Of a stretch of 64,000 nt of DNA, positions 53,533 to 62,351 are shown in pieces. The notes below the pieces were generated by a model. That model was not told the DNA's origin, ran no database searches, and saw only the letters and a program-made list of their open reading frames with translations. Position 1 is the stretch's first letter. The number at the start of each line of letters is the position of its first letter. Made by a program: the position numbers and the translations under genes. The DNA comes from Agathobaculum massiliense (lineage in GTDB: Bacteria; Bacillota; Clostridia; Oscillospirales; Butyricicoccaceae), in assembly GCF_900291975.1 (NCBI RefSeq), contig NZ_OMPN01000001.1, positions 558,001-622,000 of the forward strand, written 5' to 3'.

Positions 53533-54540
53533 ATGATCACCATTAGCGATATCGCAGTGCTTGCTGAAACTTCCACAGCAACCGTCTCCCGCGTCCTAAA
53601 CGCTGATCCGCATGTGGCGCCTGGTACGCGGCAGCGGATCCTGCAGGTGATCGCCACCACCGGCTATAAGCCCAGAAGCTCGTCCAAAACAGATTCCAAG
53701 AAAAAAAACAGTATTCTTGTTTTGCTCCCTTCGCTGGAGAATCCCTATTTCTCAACCATTCTGAGAGGCGTGGAGCATCGCGCCAGCGCCGCCGGCTATG
53801 ATACGCTGATGGCTGTTACACACCGAAACTATGAGAAAGAAACTAAATACCTGAACATGCTGACTTCCGGCCTGGTAGACGGCGTGATTCTGTTCACCAC
53901 CTCTCTGCCCAACGACCAGCTCAACGATCTGTCCGCACGGTACCCTATCATTCAATGCGGCGCGATCGCGGAAGGCTCGAACATCAGCTATGTCAGCATT
54001 GACGACACAGCCGCCGCCTATGACGCCACTTCTTATCTCATCAGCCTCGGGAACCAGCGCATCGCCATGATCACTAGCTCGAATAATATCCCGTTTGAAA
54101 AGAAGCGCTTAGCCGGTTACATGGATGCGCTCAACGACCATGGCATCCCTTATGTTCCATCCTACAAAATGATCTGTAACAACCATTATTTAGACAGCTA
54201 CAATTGCGTGGAAGCGCTGATGAAGCTCCCGGAAAAGCCGACCGCAATCTTTTGTTACAGCGATCTGACCGCGTTAGGCGCTCTGAATTACGCCTATGAC
54301 CACGGGCTCAAGCCCGGCTCTGATCTGGATATCCTCGGCTTTGACGGGACTTACCTGACCGAATGCGTTTCCCCCCATCTTTCCACAGTGGAGCAGCCGG
54401 CCTACGAAATGGGTAAAACAGCGTTCAACATGCTTTCCGACCGAATCGCCGACGCTAACTATATTGCACAGAAAGTAATTATTTCTCACAAGCTCGTCAT
54501 CCGTGAAACGACCCGCAAGCTGCCTGCAAGCGTTTCCTGA
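53533..54540 (+). CDS. LacI/GalR-family transcriptional regulator
   Basis: A 335-residue regulator. Residues 1-55 are the LacI helix-turn-helix and hinge (ITISDIAVLAETSTATVSRVLN), followed by the periplasmic-binding-like effector domain (about 58-330; ILVLLPSLENPYFSTIL, GFDGTYLTECVSP). The ATG at 53533 has AGGAGG 8 bp before it. It is divergent from the carboxylate operon, with palindromes on both promoters, so it likely represses both until an inducer binds. Confidence 0.93.
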   Translation: MITISDIAVLAETSTATVSRVLNADPHVAPGTRQRILQVIATTGYKPRSSSKTDSKKKNSILVLLPSLENPYFSTILRGVEHRASAAGYDTLMAVTHRNYEKETKYLNMLTSGLVDGVILFTTSLPNDQLNDLSARYPIIQCGAIAEGSNISYVSIDDTAAAYDATSYLISLGNQRIAMITSSNNIPFEKKRLAGYMDALNDHGIPYVPSYKMICNNHYLDSYNCVEALMKLPEKPTAIFCYSDLTALGALNYAYDHGLKPGSDLDILGFDGTYLTECVSPHLSTVEQPAYEMGKTAFNMLSDRIADANYIAQKVIISHKLVIRETTRKLPASVS

Positions 54541-54870
54541 CGCCAGCTCGCTTTATTCCGTCAAAAGCCCCCTCTCCAGCGGAGACCTACCGCTGAAGAG
54601 AGGGCTATTATCCTGTTTCTAAATGCTGTCGTTTATCACTATATCCACGCAAAAGGTTTGCATTTCTCAACTTCTTTCCCATTATAGCACTTTCCTTCCC
54701 TTGTATAGCAGAAACCGGAATGCACACACCCCTCACGCAGATTACACAATCCGTTTTTTCAAAAAATCATAACCACCGGCTGTACCGGTGGTTTTCGCTT
54801 ACAATAAAATCACCCCGCGGCGTCTCTGCCCACGGGGTGATTTCCATTATATAACGGCTAAGCTTTTTAT
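54541..54870. other. Convergent intergenic region with three hairpins
   Basis: No gene is supported here. It holds a stem after lacI (54566-54582 with 54590-54606, some mismatches), a 9-bp stem (54771-54779 with 54785-54793) and a 10-bp stem (54807-54816 with 54834-54843) after uxaA. An extended -10 box, TGC-TATAAT (54689-54681), is read leftward towards the lacI hairpin. Confidence 0.7.
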
Positions 54871-56352
54871 TTACAGCGTAACGCCGTTTTTAAAGATGGC
54901 GATTTCACGGTAGCCCAGCAGCTCAGTTTTGGAGGGTCTGCCGCCCGCGATGTCCAGCACCAGCGCGTACAACCGCTTCGCCGCCTCCGCGATCGGCTCG
55001 CCGTCCGCTACCGGACCCGCGTCAAAGTCGATCCATCCCGGCTTGCGCGCCGCAAGGCCGCTGTTGCTCGCGATCTTTACCGTCGGCGCCGGCGCGCCGA
55101 ACGGCGTCCCGCGTCCCGTCGTGAACAGCACAATATGCGCGCCCGCCGCGGTCAGCGCTGTCGCTGATACCAGATCGTTCCCAGGCCCGTACAGCAGGCT
55201 CAGGCCGTGCGCCGTTACCTGCTCCCCGTACCCGATCACGTCCGCCACCGGCGCCGTGCCGCCCTTCTGCACGCACCCGCACGACTTGTCCTCCAGCGTC
55301 GTGATGCCGCCTTTCTTGTTCCCCGGCGACGGGTTCTCGTACACCGTCTCGTTGTGGCTGATAAAGTAATCCTTAAAGCTGTTGAGCATGGCGGCCGCCT
55401 TCCCGAACACCTGCTCGTTGACGCACCGGCTCAGCAGCATCCCCTCCGCGCCGAACATCTCCGGCACCTCGGTCAGCACTGTCGAGCCGCCACGCGCGAT
55501 CACCATGTCGCTGAACGCTCCTACCGTCGGGTTCGCCGTCACGCCGGACAGGCCATCCGACCCGCCGCACTTCAGACCGATCACCAGCTCGCTCACCGGC
55601 ACCGCCTCACGCCGGTACCGTCCCGCGTATGACGCGCACTGTTCCAGCAGCGTGCGTCCCGCAGCGAACTCGTCCTCCACGTCCTGGCAGGTGAGGAACT
55701 TGACGCGCTCCGCGTCGTACTCCCCCAGCTCCTCTACGAACTGGTCGTGCTGCAGGTTCTCGCACCCCAGGCTCAGCACCAGCACTGCACCCGCGTTCGG
55801 ATGCCGCGCCAGCGCCGCCAGCAGCTTCCTCGTCTGCGCGTGGTCATCGCCCGTCTGGCTGCACCCGTATGGATGCGGAAACGTGTACAGCCCGTCTATG
55901 CTTCCGCTCACCAAGTCCTGGTTGTCCGACACCAGCTTTTTCGCCACGTCGTTGACGCAGCCCACCGTCGGGATGATCCAGATTTCATTCCGCACCGCCG
56001 CACGGCCGTCCTCCCTCCGGTAGCCCTGGAATGTCTCCGCCTCCGCCGCCTCTATCTCGGGTACCGACGGCTCATAGGCGTACTCCTCCTCGCCGGACAG
56101 GTTGGTCCGCATGTTGTGCGTATGCACCCAACTGCCCGCCTCCACCGGCTCCGTCGCATGGCCGATCGGGAAGCCGTATTTCACCACCGCTTCCCCTGCC
56201 GCGATCGGTACGAGCGCGATCTTATGCCCCTGCGGGATATCCTCCCGCGCGGTCACCACCGCGTCTCCCGCTTTCAGCGTTTCTCCCTTCGCCGCAGCAT
56301 GCAGCGCCACCGCCACGTTGTCCCGCTCTGTGATCCGTATCAGCTTTGTCAT
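54871..56352 (-). CDS. uxaA: Altronate dehydratase family protein UxaA
   Basis: Dehydrates altronate to 2-keto-3-deoxygluconate. The 493-residue protein has the small N-terminal SAF domain (1-95, with ARPS-free IRITERDNVAVALHA) and the catalytic UxaA domain: PTVGCVND, PYGCSQTGDD, LSLGCENLQHDQ, GLKCGGSDGLSG and a late CGCVQKGGTAP. The cysteines fit the family's metal or cluster binding. It lies 13 bp after uxaB. It is the last gene of the operon and ends before two hairpins. Confidence 0.93.
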   Translation of the reverse strand: MTKLIRITERDNVAVALHAAAKGETLKAGDAVVTAREDIPQGHKIALVPIAAGEAVVKYGFPIGHATEPVEAGSWVHTHNMRTNLSGEEEYAYEPSVPEIEAAEAETFQGYRREDGRAAVRNEIWIIPTVGCVNDVAKKLVSDNQDLVSGSIDGLYTFPHPYGCSQTGDDHAQTRKLLAALARHPNAGAVLVLSLGCENLQHDQFVEELGEYDAERVKFLTCQDVEDEFAAGRTLLEQCASYAGRYRREAVPVSELVIGLKCGGSDGLSGVTANPTVGAFSDMVIARGGSTVLTEVPEMFGAEGMLLSRCVNEQVFGKAAAMLNSFKDYFISHNETVYENPSPGNKKGGITTLEDKSCGCVQKGGTAPVADVIGYGEQVTAHGLSLLYGPGNDLVSATALTAAGAHIVLFTTGRGTPFGAPAPTVKIASNSGLAARKPGWIDFDAGPVADGEPIAEAAKRLYALVLDIAGGRPSKTELLGYREIAIFKNGVTL

Positions 56353-56365
56353 CTTATCCTCCCTC

Positions 56366-57856
56366 TCACAGGCAGGAGGCGAACGCGGCCTCCGCGCCCT
56401 CCGCGCGGATCTTCGTAAGCCCCGCCAGCACCGCGGCTTCCAGCCCCGCGATCTCCGTCAGGTCCTGATCCCACATCTGCCGGTTGGTCAGCACCGCGTG
56501 TACCAGGTCCGCCGCGCTGTCGTCCTTATGCGCCCAGTAAAATTCCAGCGCCCAACGGTCGTCCGAGCAGATATAGGTGTTGCCCTTCGCGCGCCTGCAC
56601 ACCAGACCCGCTTCGGTCAGCTCCTGCACATCGCTCGTATAGAACGCGATATACGCCGCAAGGCTCATACTCAGGCATTCCGGCAGCCTGCCTGTCTTTT
56701 CCACATATTCCAGCAGGCTCGGCAGGTTGCGCGCTTTCCATTTGGAGGTCGAATTGAGCGAAATGCTCATCAGCTCATGGTCCACGAACGGGTTGTTGAA
56801 CCGGTCCTGCACCGCCGCCGCGAACTCCTCCAGGTCCTTTTTATCCAGCGGCAGGGTCGGGATGACCTCCTCGTACAGCATCTTGTTCATAAAGCCGCGG
56901 ATGCTGTCGTTGTGCATGCAGTCCCGCACGATATCCAAGCCCGCCAGGTACGCACCCAGCACAAAGCCCGTATGCGCGCCGTTCAGGATGCGCACCTTGC
57001 GCTTTTTGTACGGCGTCACATCCGGCACCACGATACAGTTCAGCCCCGCCGCCTTGAACGGCAGCTGCTCCTCCAGCCACGACGGTCCCTCGATGTTCCA
57101 CACGCCGAACACCTCGCCCACGTCGATCAGCTCGTCATGGTACCCGTTTTCCTCCTCCATGCGCGCCGCTTCCGCCGCGTCCTTGATGCGCCCCGGCACG
57201 ATCCGGTCCACCAGCGTCGAGCAGAACGTGCAGCTCCCGCACCAGGCTCTGAACGCCTCCTCCAGACCCCACTGGCCGATGTACTGCTCCACGCACTTCT
57301 GCAGCTCTTTGCCGTTGTTGTCGATCAGCTCGCAGGAGAGGATGACCACCGGCTTTTTCCCTGCCTGCCAGCGCCGGTACAACACCTGCGTCAGCTTCGC
57401 CGGAAACGACGCCGGCGGGCAGTCCTCCTTCCGGCAGGCAGGGTCGTACACAATCCCCGCCTCGGTTGTGTTGGACACGATGTATTCCAGATCGTCCGAC
57501 TCCGCGACCTGCATCATCGCGTCGTAGCCCGCCTTTTCATATGGGTTCAGGCACCGCGACACCGACGAGATCACCCGCTTCCGGTCCACCTTTTCCCCGT
57601 TCTCCCGACCGCGCAGGTACAGCGTGTACAGCCCCTCCTGCCGGTTGATCTGCTCCGCCAGCCCCTGCGCGATCGGCTGCACCAGCACCGCCTTGCCGTT
57701 CCAGCCCACGCGCTCGTTCGATACATCAAACCAGTAGTCCACGAACGCGCGCAGAAAATTCCCCTCGCCAAACTGCAGAATCTTCTCCGGCGCTTCCTCC
57801 AGAATATATCCCTTGTATCCGCTCGCTTTTATTCTTTTGTAATTTAGTTCTTCCAT
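56366..57856 (-). CDS. uxaB: Tagaturonate reductase UxaB (mannitol dehydrogenase family)
   Basis: NAD-dependent reduction of tagaturonate to altronate in galacturonate breakdown. The 496-residue protein has the family N-terminus ILQFGEGNFLRAFVDYWFD near residue 26, YIVSNTTEAGIVYD near 118 and CSTLVDRIVPG near 208. These and the UxaA neighbour favour UxaB over fructuronate reductase UxuB. The ATG at 57856 lies 13 bp after GAGGAG, a long spacing; a TTG seven codons upstream is the alternative. Confidence 0.92.
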   Translation of the reverse strand: MEELNYKRIKASGYKGYILEEAPEKILQFGEGNFLRAFVDYWFDVSNERVGWNGKAVLVQPIAQGLAEQINRQEGLYTLYLRGRENGEKVDRKRVISSVSRCLNPYEKAGYDAMMQVAESDDLEYIVSNTTEAGIVYDPACRKEDCPPASFPAKLTQVLYRRWQAGKKPVVILSCELIDNNGKELQKCVEQYIGQWGLEEAFRAWCGSCTFCSTLVDRIVPGRIKDAAEAARMEEENGYHDELIDVGEVFGVWNIEGPSWLEEQLPFKAAGLNCIVVPDVTPYKKRKVRILNGAHTGFVLGAYLAGLDIVRDCMHNDSIRGFMNKMLYEEVIPTLPLDKKDLEEFAAAVQDRFNNPFVDHELMSISLNSTSKWKARNLPSLLEYVEKTGRLPECLSMSLAAYIAFYTSDVQELTEAGLVCRRAKGNTYICSDDRWALEFYWAHKDDSAADLVHAVLTNRQMWDQDLTEIAGLEAAVLAGLTKIRAEGAEAAFASCL

Positions 57857-57883
57857 CTTTAATATTTCACTCCTCAAAACGCA

Positions 57884-59167
57884 TTACCAAAGGTTGCCGT
57901 CCTCGTCAAAGGGCAGGTATTCCGGCTCGGACTCGATCTCCATCTGCGGATTGTTTTTTGCCTCCTCCAGATAGGATTCGGACAGCATGATATGCTCCAG
58001 ATGCAGGCTGTTCGGGATGCGCACCACGCGCGGGTTGGATTTGTCGATCTCGTTGCAACTCTTGATGCAGACCTGGATCGTCTCCTTATCGCTTTCCATC
58101 ACAATCGGGATGCGCACGCCGCCCAGCACTGTGCAGGTGATCGCGTTCGGGTACATGGATGCGAGATCGAGCTGGTCAAACACGCGCTTGGTCGTCGCGC
58201 TGGAATAGCCCAAGCCGATGCCGTTCCCATGGGTTTCCGGACTCAGGTCGAGTACCGCCACGCGTTGCGCGTCGATACCGCCGGTTGCGTAAGGCGTGCA
58301 GAATGTGCCTGTGATGTTCGGATCCATCCCGTCGCCGCTGAAATTCTTGCCGATCTGATCGACAATCAATACGTCGCACGAATCGACAAGGATGCGCGGC
58401 ATATAGGAAAACGCTTCCTTGAGCAGCTCAGGCTCGACCGCGTCGATATCCTCCGCCGCGACCGCAACGATCTTGCAGGTCTCGTCGAACGCATTCTCAA
58501 TCGTCGGTACGCCGAACAGGATGGGTGCGTTTTTCAGGATGCAGCGGCCGAACAGCGGCACGTTTTTCGCCATGTTCTTGAAGCCCTCCGCATGGCAGAC
58601 CTCCGCGCCGTACTGCTTGCCCAGGCCGATCGCCATCATTTTCATCAGACCGCTTTCATACGGCCCGCGGAACGCAGTGTGCGGCTTGACGCGGCAGCCC
58701 AGGATGATGCCGTCCGCCTCCGCCGCGTTTTTGTCAATATATACGTCGCCGCCCTCGTCGTTGACGCCGATCTTCTTGACCTCCATCGAGGAGATGATCG
58801 GGCAGCCGACATACTCCTCCACAATTCCGTAGCCGGCCAGAATCTCCCGCTGTCCCTCGGCGGTTGCGCCGCCGTGGCTGCCCATCGCCGGCACGATAAA
58901 CGGATGCGCGCCGCGGGATTTGACAAAATCCGCGATGCACTTGGTGGTCAGCGCGACGTTCGCCACGCCGCGCGAACCTGCGGTGATGGCAATGCGCATA
59001 CCGGGCTTGACGCGCGAGGCGAATTTTTCCTCGCTGAGCAGGCTGCGGATGATATCCGGTATATCCGCCGGATCGATGCGCGGACGCGGGAATTTCTGAC
59101 GCACGCGGAACATCTTCGGCACAAAAGTATCCTTCACTAAATCAGCGACCAACGGCCGTTCTCTCAT
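57884..59167 (-). CDS. LarA-like (nickel-pincer racemase superfamily) protein
   Basis: Probable hydroxyacid racemase or epimerase of the LarA/DUF2088 superfamily. The 427-residue protein has IAITAGSRGVAN near 60, PAMGSHGGATAEGQ near 95, CRVKPHTAFRGPYESGLMKM near 160 and a C-terminal domain with VGGVRIP-like turns. The superfamily includes lactate, malate and gluconate epimerases using a nickel cofactor made by LarBCE, which are not in the window. The start ATG has GGAGGG 7 bp upstream. It sits between the TRAP transporter and uxaB genes, so a sugar-acid substrate is likely. Confidence 0.8.
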   Translation of the reverse strand: MRERPLVADLVKDTFVPKMFRVRQKFPRPRIDPADIPDIIRSLLSEEKFASRVKPGMRIAITAGSRGVANVALTTKCIADFVKSRGAHPFIVPAMGSHGGATAEGQREILAGYGIVEEYVGCPIISSMEVKKIGVNDEGGDVYIDKNAAEADGIILGCRVKPHTAFRGPYESGLMKMMAIGLGKQYGAEVCHAEGFKNMAKNVPLFGRCILKNAPILFGVPTIENAFDETCKIVAVAAEDIDAVEPELLKEAFSYMPRILVDSCDVLIVDQIGKNFSGDGMDPNITGTFCTPYATGGIDAQRVAVLDLSPETHGNGIGLGYSSATTKRVFDQLDLASMYPNAITCTVLGGVRIPIVMESDKETIQVCIKSCNEIDKSNPRVVRIPNSLHLEHIMLSESYLEEAKNNPQMEIESEPEYLPFDEDGNLW

Positions 59168-59271
59168 GGCAAAGCCCTCCATTCAAACAGCGGCAAAACC
59201 CGGCCTTCTCCAGCGCGCAATCGCGGCCGCAGCAGCACCGGGTCTTAGCCAATTTGCTATCAATTTTTCTC

Positions 59272-60555
59272 TTAGTAGATCAGATTAACCAAGAACGTAG
59301 ACAGTGGCGGGAAGTATGTCAGCAGCAGGATATCGGCCGCGAACAGGATATAAAACGGTACCGCTTCCCTGATAAAGTCCTTGGTCGGACACTTGGTAAT
59401 ACCGCAGGTGACGAACATCAGCGTACCCATCGGCGGGGTGAACGCACCGATTGTGCAGTTGAAGATATAAACCATTGCAAAGTGGACCGGATCAATGCCG
59501 AACGCCAGCGCAACCGGATGCAGCAGCGGCCCGAGCACGATCATCGACGCATTACCTTCTACGAACATGCCCACGATGATCAGGAAGATGTTGACAACCA
59601 GCAGGAATATGTATTTGTTGTCGATGGCGTTGGTCATCCAGTTGGCAAACGTCTGTGGAATCTGCTCGCGGGTCAGCACCCAGGAAAAGCAGGACGCCGC
59701 CGCGACGATCAGCATGATCGAGCTGGTGGTGGTGACCGTTTCCTTGCAGCCCTTGGCAAAGTTCTTGAGCTTCATCTCATGGTACAGCACGCCGAGCGCC
59801 AGCGCATAAACGATCGCGACCGTGCCGGCCTCGTTCGCGGTGAACACGCCGATACGCACGCCGCCGATAATGATGATCGGCAGCAGCATGGGCAGGATCG
59901 CCGGACGGATCGCATCCCACTTTTCATGCGCTGATATCTTTTCCGTCTGCATCGGCTTGTAGCCTCGCCTTTTGGATACAAAGTGCGTGAAGATCATCAG
60001 CGTGGCGGTCAGGAACAGGCCGGGGCCAATGCCAGCGACGAACAACTGGCCGACCGAGATGTTAGGGATGCAGGCGTAAATAATCAGGCCGGTAGCGGGG
60101 GGAAGCAGCGGCACGAACATGCCGGAGGCCGCGGTGATAACGGTCGAGAACGCCTTGGAGAAGCCGTGCGCCTCCAGAGAGAGAAAGAGCATCTGGGCTT
60201 ACATCGCGGCGGCCGAGAGCGAGGAGCCGGACAAGCCGCCCATCAGCGTGGACAGCAGGATGTTAACCTGCGCCAGACCGCCGGGCATGCGCGCGGTCAG
60301 AACGGCGCAGCAGTCCATGATGCGGCGCGTAACGCCCGTATAGTTCATGAATACGCCCGCCATGACGAAGAACGGGATCGCCAGCAGGGACAGACCCTGT
60401 GCGCCGGCCAGCGTCTGCTGGGCGAAAATCGTTGCGTTGGTTGCCGGATTGCCGAGGAAATAGATCGCCGAGGCCGCCAGCACCGAGATATACACCGGTA
60501 CTTTCAGGAAAAGCATGACCAGCAAAAGGATGCAGGAGATACCAATGATATTCAT
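59272..60555 (-). pseudogene. dctM: TRAP transporter large permease DctM, split by an in-frame stop
   Basis: Large membrane subunit of a TRAP transporter. The 427-codon frame starts at an ATG overlapping the dctQ stop by 4 bp. The first part (118 residues) ends ALSGSSLSAAAM-like at a TAA (60201-60199); the same frame continues AQMLFLSLEAHGFSKAF to a normal end. Intact relatives read AAM(E/Q)AKM here, so one codon changed (CAA or GAA to TAA). The next ATG is only three codons after the stop, so re-initiation could give two half-proteins. Otherwise the sequence is undamaged, with about 12 membrane segments. Confidence 0.85.
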
Positions 60556-61082
60556 TCTTTCTTCGCCTCCTCGAACTCTTCCTCCGTAATCGCTTCAATG
60601 GTTTCCTGCTCGGAATAATGGAAGAAATTCACCAGCACAAAGTTGAAGATCTGCCAGATGCAGGATACCGGTACAATGCAGTAAATTAAAATATAGGAAA
60701 TGTGCAGCACCGCGGTGGTGCGGCCGCTGTTTGCGAACACCATCATGTACTGTATGGACAGGTAGCCCAGGAACAGCAGCGTGACAATGGTCACGAGCAG
60801 GATCAGGATGTTGATTATGTTCTTTACCGCTTTGGGGAAAAACTCAAAAAACACCTCGATCGCCGCATGGTTGCCGGTGCGGAACGCAGCGCCGGCCGCA
60901 CCAAAAATCACCCAGACGATCATGGCCGCCTGAATCTCCTCAATCCAAGTAAAGGGGGAGCCTAAAATATAGCGTGCAACTACGCCGGCAAAGGTAAGGC
61001 CTACCAGCACGCACATCGCAATGGACGCGATCGCTACATCGATGTTGAGCAGCAGAAATCTCCAGTTGCGCTGTTGCTTCAT
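60552..61082 (-). CDS. dctQ: TRAP transporter small permease DctQ
   Basis: Small membrane subunit of a TRAP transporter. The 176-residue protein has four membrane segments (about 12-32, 48-68, 88-110 and 130-152) and the family motif ARYILGSPFTWIEEI near residue 38. The ATG at 61082 is 8 bp after GGAGG; a longer reading from 61127 lacks such a site. Its stop overlaps the dctM start by 4 bp. Confidence 0.93.
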   Translation of the reverse strand: MKQQRNWRFLLLNIDVAIASIAMCVLVGLTFAGVVARYILGSPFTWIEEIQAAMIVWVIFGAAGAAFRTGNHAAIEVFFEFFPKAVKNIINILILLVTIVTLLFLGYLSIQYMMVFANSGRTTAVLHISYILIYCIVPVSCIWQIFNFVLVNFFHYSEQETIEAITEEEFEEAKKE

Positions 61083-61147
61083 GCGTTTTACCTCCGATCT
61101 CTCTTCTATTAACGCATCTTTTCGCACATATTCCGTCCCCGCGGGGA

Positions 61148-61176
61148 GGAGAAGCGAATCAGCGACCCGCTTCTCC
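61148..61176 (-). other. Intercistronic hairpin between dctP and dctQ
   Basis: GGAGAAGCG (61148-61156) pairs with CGCTTCTCC (61168-61176), no T-run. It probably protects the dctP message and favours the binding protein over the permeases. Confidence 0.5.
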
Positions 61177-61210
61177 CAGCGAAGAAAACAGATTATGTGT
61201 TGTTGTCGGA

Positions 61211-62296
61211 TTATGCAGCGGCGCCGGTCGAAATCCCTTTCACGGTGTCATACAGGCCTTCGGTCCAGCCCAGGGTGCTGGAGGCTTCGTCGAAGAACTT
61301 CTGCGCAGCCTCAACCCACTGTGCCTTCTCGTCGTCGGTCAGCTCGATAACGGTTACGCCCGCGTCCTTCATGCCCTGCTCGGCTTCTTCCGTTGCCGCG
61401 TCGTACAGCTCGTTGTTATACAGGCCCGCTTCGTCCGCGCATTCCATCAGGATCTGCTGCTGCTCTTCAGTCAGGGTGGTGAAGAAAGACTCGCCGCAAA
61501 TCCACATCGAGGTAGCCAGGATGTGCTCGTTCTTGGTCAGGTACTTGGCAACCTCCTGGAAGGAACGGTTGTAGAGGGAGGTGATCGGGTTCTCAACCGC
61601 ATCGATCGTGCCGCCGCTCATGGCCTGGTAAACGTCGCCCATATCCATGCCGACCGGCGTTGCGCCCAGGTCCTCAAAGCTTCTGACCGACAGGTCGTTG
61701 GAAGATACACGCAGCTTCAGGCCGGACAGGTCGGACGGGGTGCGAACCTCCTTGATGGAGAGGATGTCGCGCGCGCCGTAAATCCAGTTGGAGGTCAGAA
61801 CACGCAGGCCGCCGGTGCTTGCCAGCTGGTCGCACAGGTCAGCATACCAGTCGCTGTCCAGCACAGCCCACAGTTCATCCCAGCTCTCAAATGTATACGG
61901 CGCATAGAAGATACCGAAATCCGGCACGCCGTAATCTGCGAGGAACGCGCCGTCCGCAACCGTAATCACGCTTTCGCCCATCAGCATCTGGTCGATCAGG
62001 TCGTTTTTCTTACCTAACGTAGAGTTCGGGAACAGCTCAAGCTGAATCGAGCCGCCAGACTTCTCCTCAACCAGCTCTTTCCACTTCTCAGCCGCCTGTG
62101 CCGCCGGCTCGGTGGTCGCGTTCTCATAGCCAACATTGATTGTAACGGTAGCACCCGCATCATTCGACGCAGGCTCGTCCCCCGCCGTACCGTTCGCCGT
62201 CGTGTCCGTGCTGCTGTTGCCGCACGCCGCAAGGCCTGCCATCATCGCTCCGCAAAGCAGGGTGGCCATCATCCTCTTTGTCCATTTCGTTTTCAT
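61211..62296 (-). CDS. dctP: TRAP transporter solute-binding lipoprotein DctP
   Basis: Extracellular binding protein of the TRAP system. The 361-residue product has a lipobox ending at C25 (GLAAC), a Thr/Asn-rich linker, then the DctP fold: ATTEPAAQAAEKWKELVEEK near 56, FPNSTLGKKNDLIDQM near 85, the ligand region LKLRVSSNDLSVRSFEDLGA near 190 and MSGGTIDAVENP near 222. The arginine of LRVSSN is the usual carboxylate contact. Neighbours suggest hexuronate or aldonate as ligand. Confidence 0.94.
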   Translation of the reverse strand: MKTKWTKRMMATLLCGAMMAGLAACGNSSTDTTANGTAGDEPASNDAGATVTINVGYENATTEPAAQAAEKWKELVEEKSGGSIQLELFPNSTLGKKNDLIDQMLMGESVITVADGAFLADYGVPDFGIFYAPYTFESWDELWAVLDSDWYADLCDQLASTGGLRVLTSNWIYGARDILSIKEVRTPSDLSGLKLRVSSNDLSVRSFEDLGATPVGMDMGDVYQAMSGGTIDAVENPITSLYNRSFQEVAKYLTKNEHILATSMWICGESFFTTLTEEQQQILMECADEAGLYNNELYDAATEEAEQGMKDAGVTVIELTDDEKAQWVEAAQKFFDEASSTLGWTEGLYDTVKGISTGAAA

Positions 62297-62351
62297 GCTG
62301 ATTCTCCTTTTCTCACTTTTTTATTTCACTTCACCGCCGCATATCGGTTCT

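Noticed and set aside
54612-54686. Minus-strand 24-codon ORF starting MGKKLRNANLL
   Set aside because: Its ATG overlaps the TATAAT box, so a transcript from that promoter would start after it, and it has no ribosome site.
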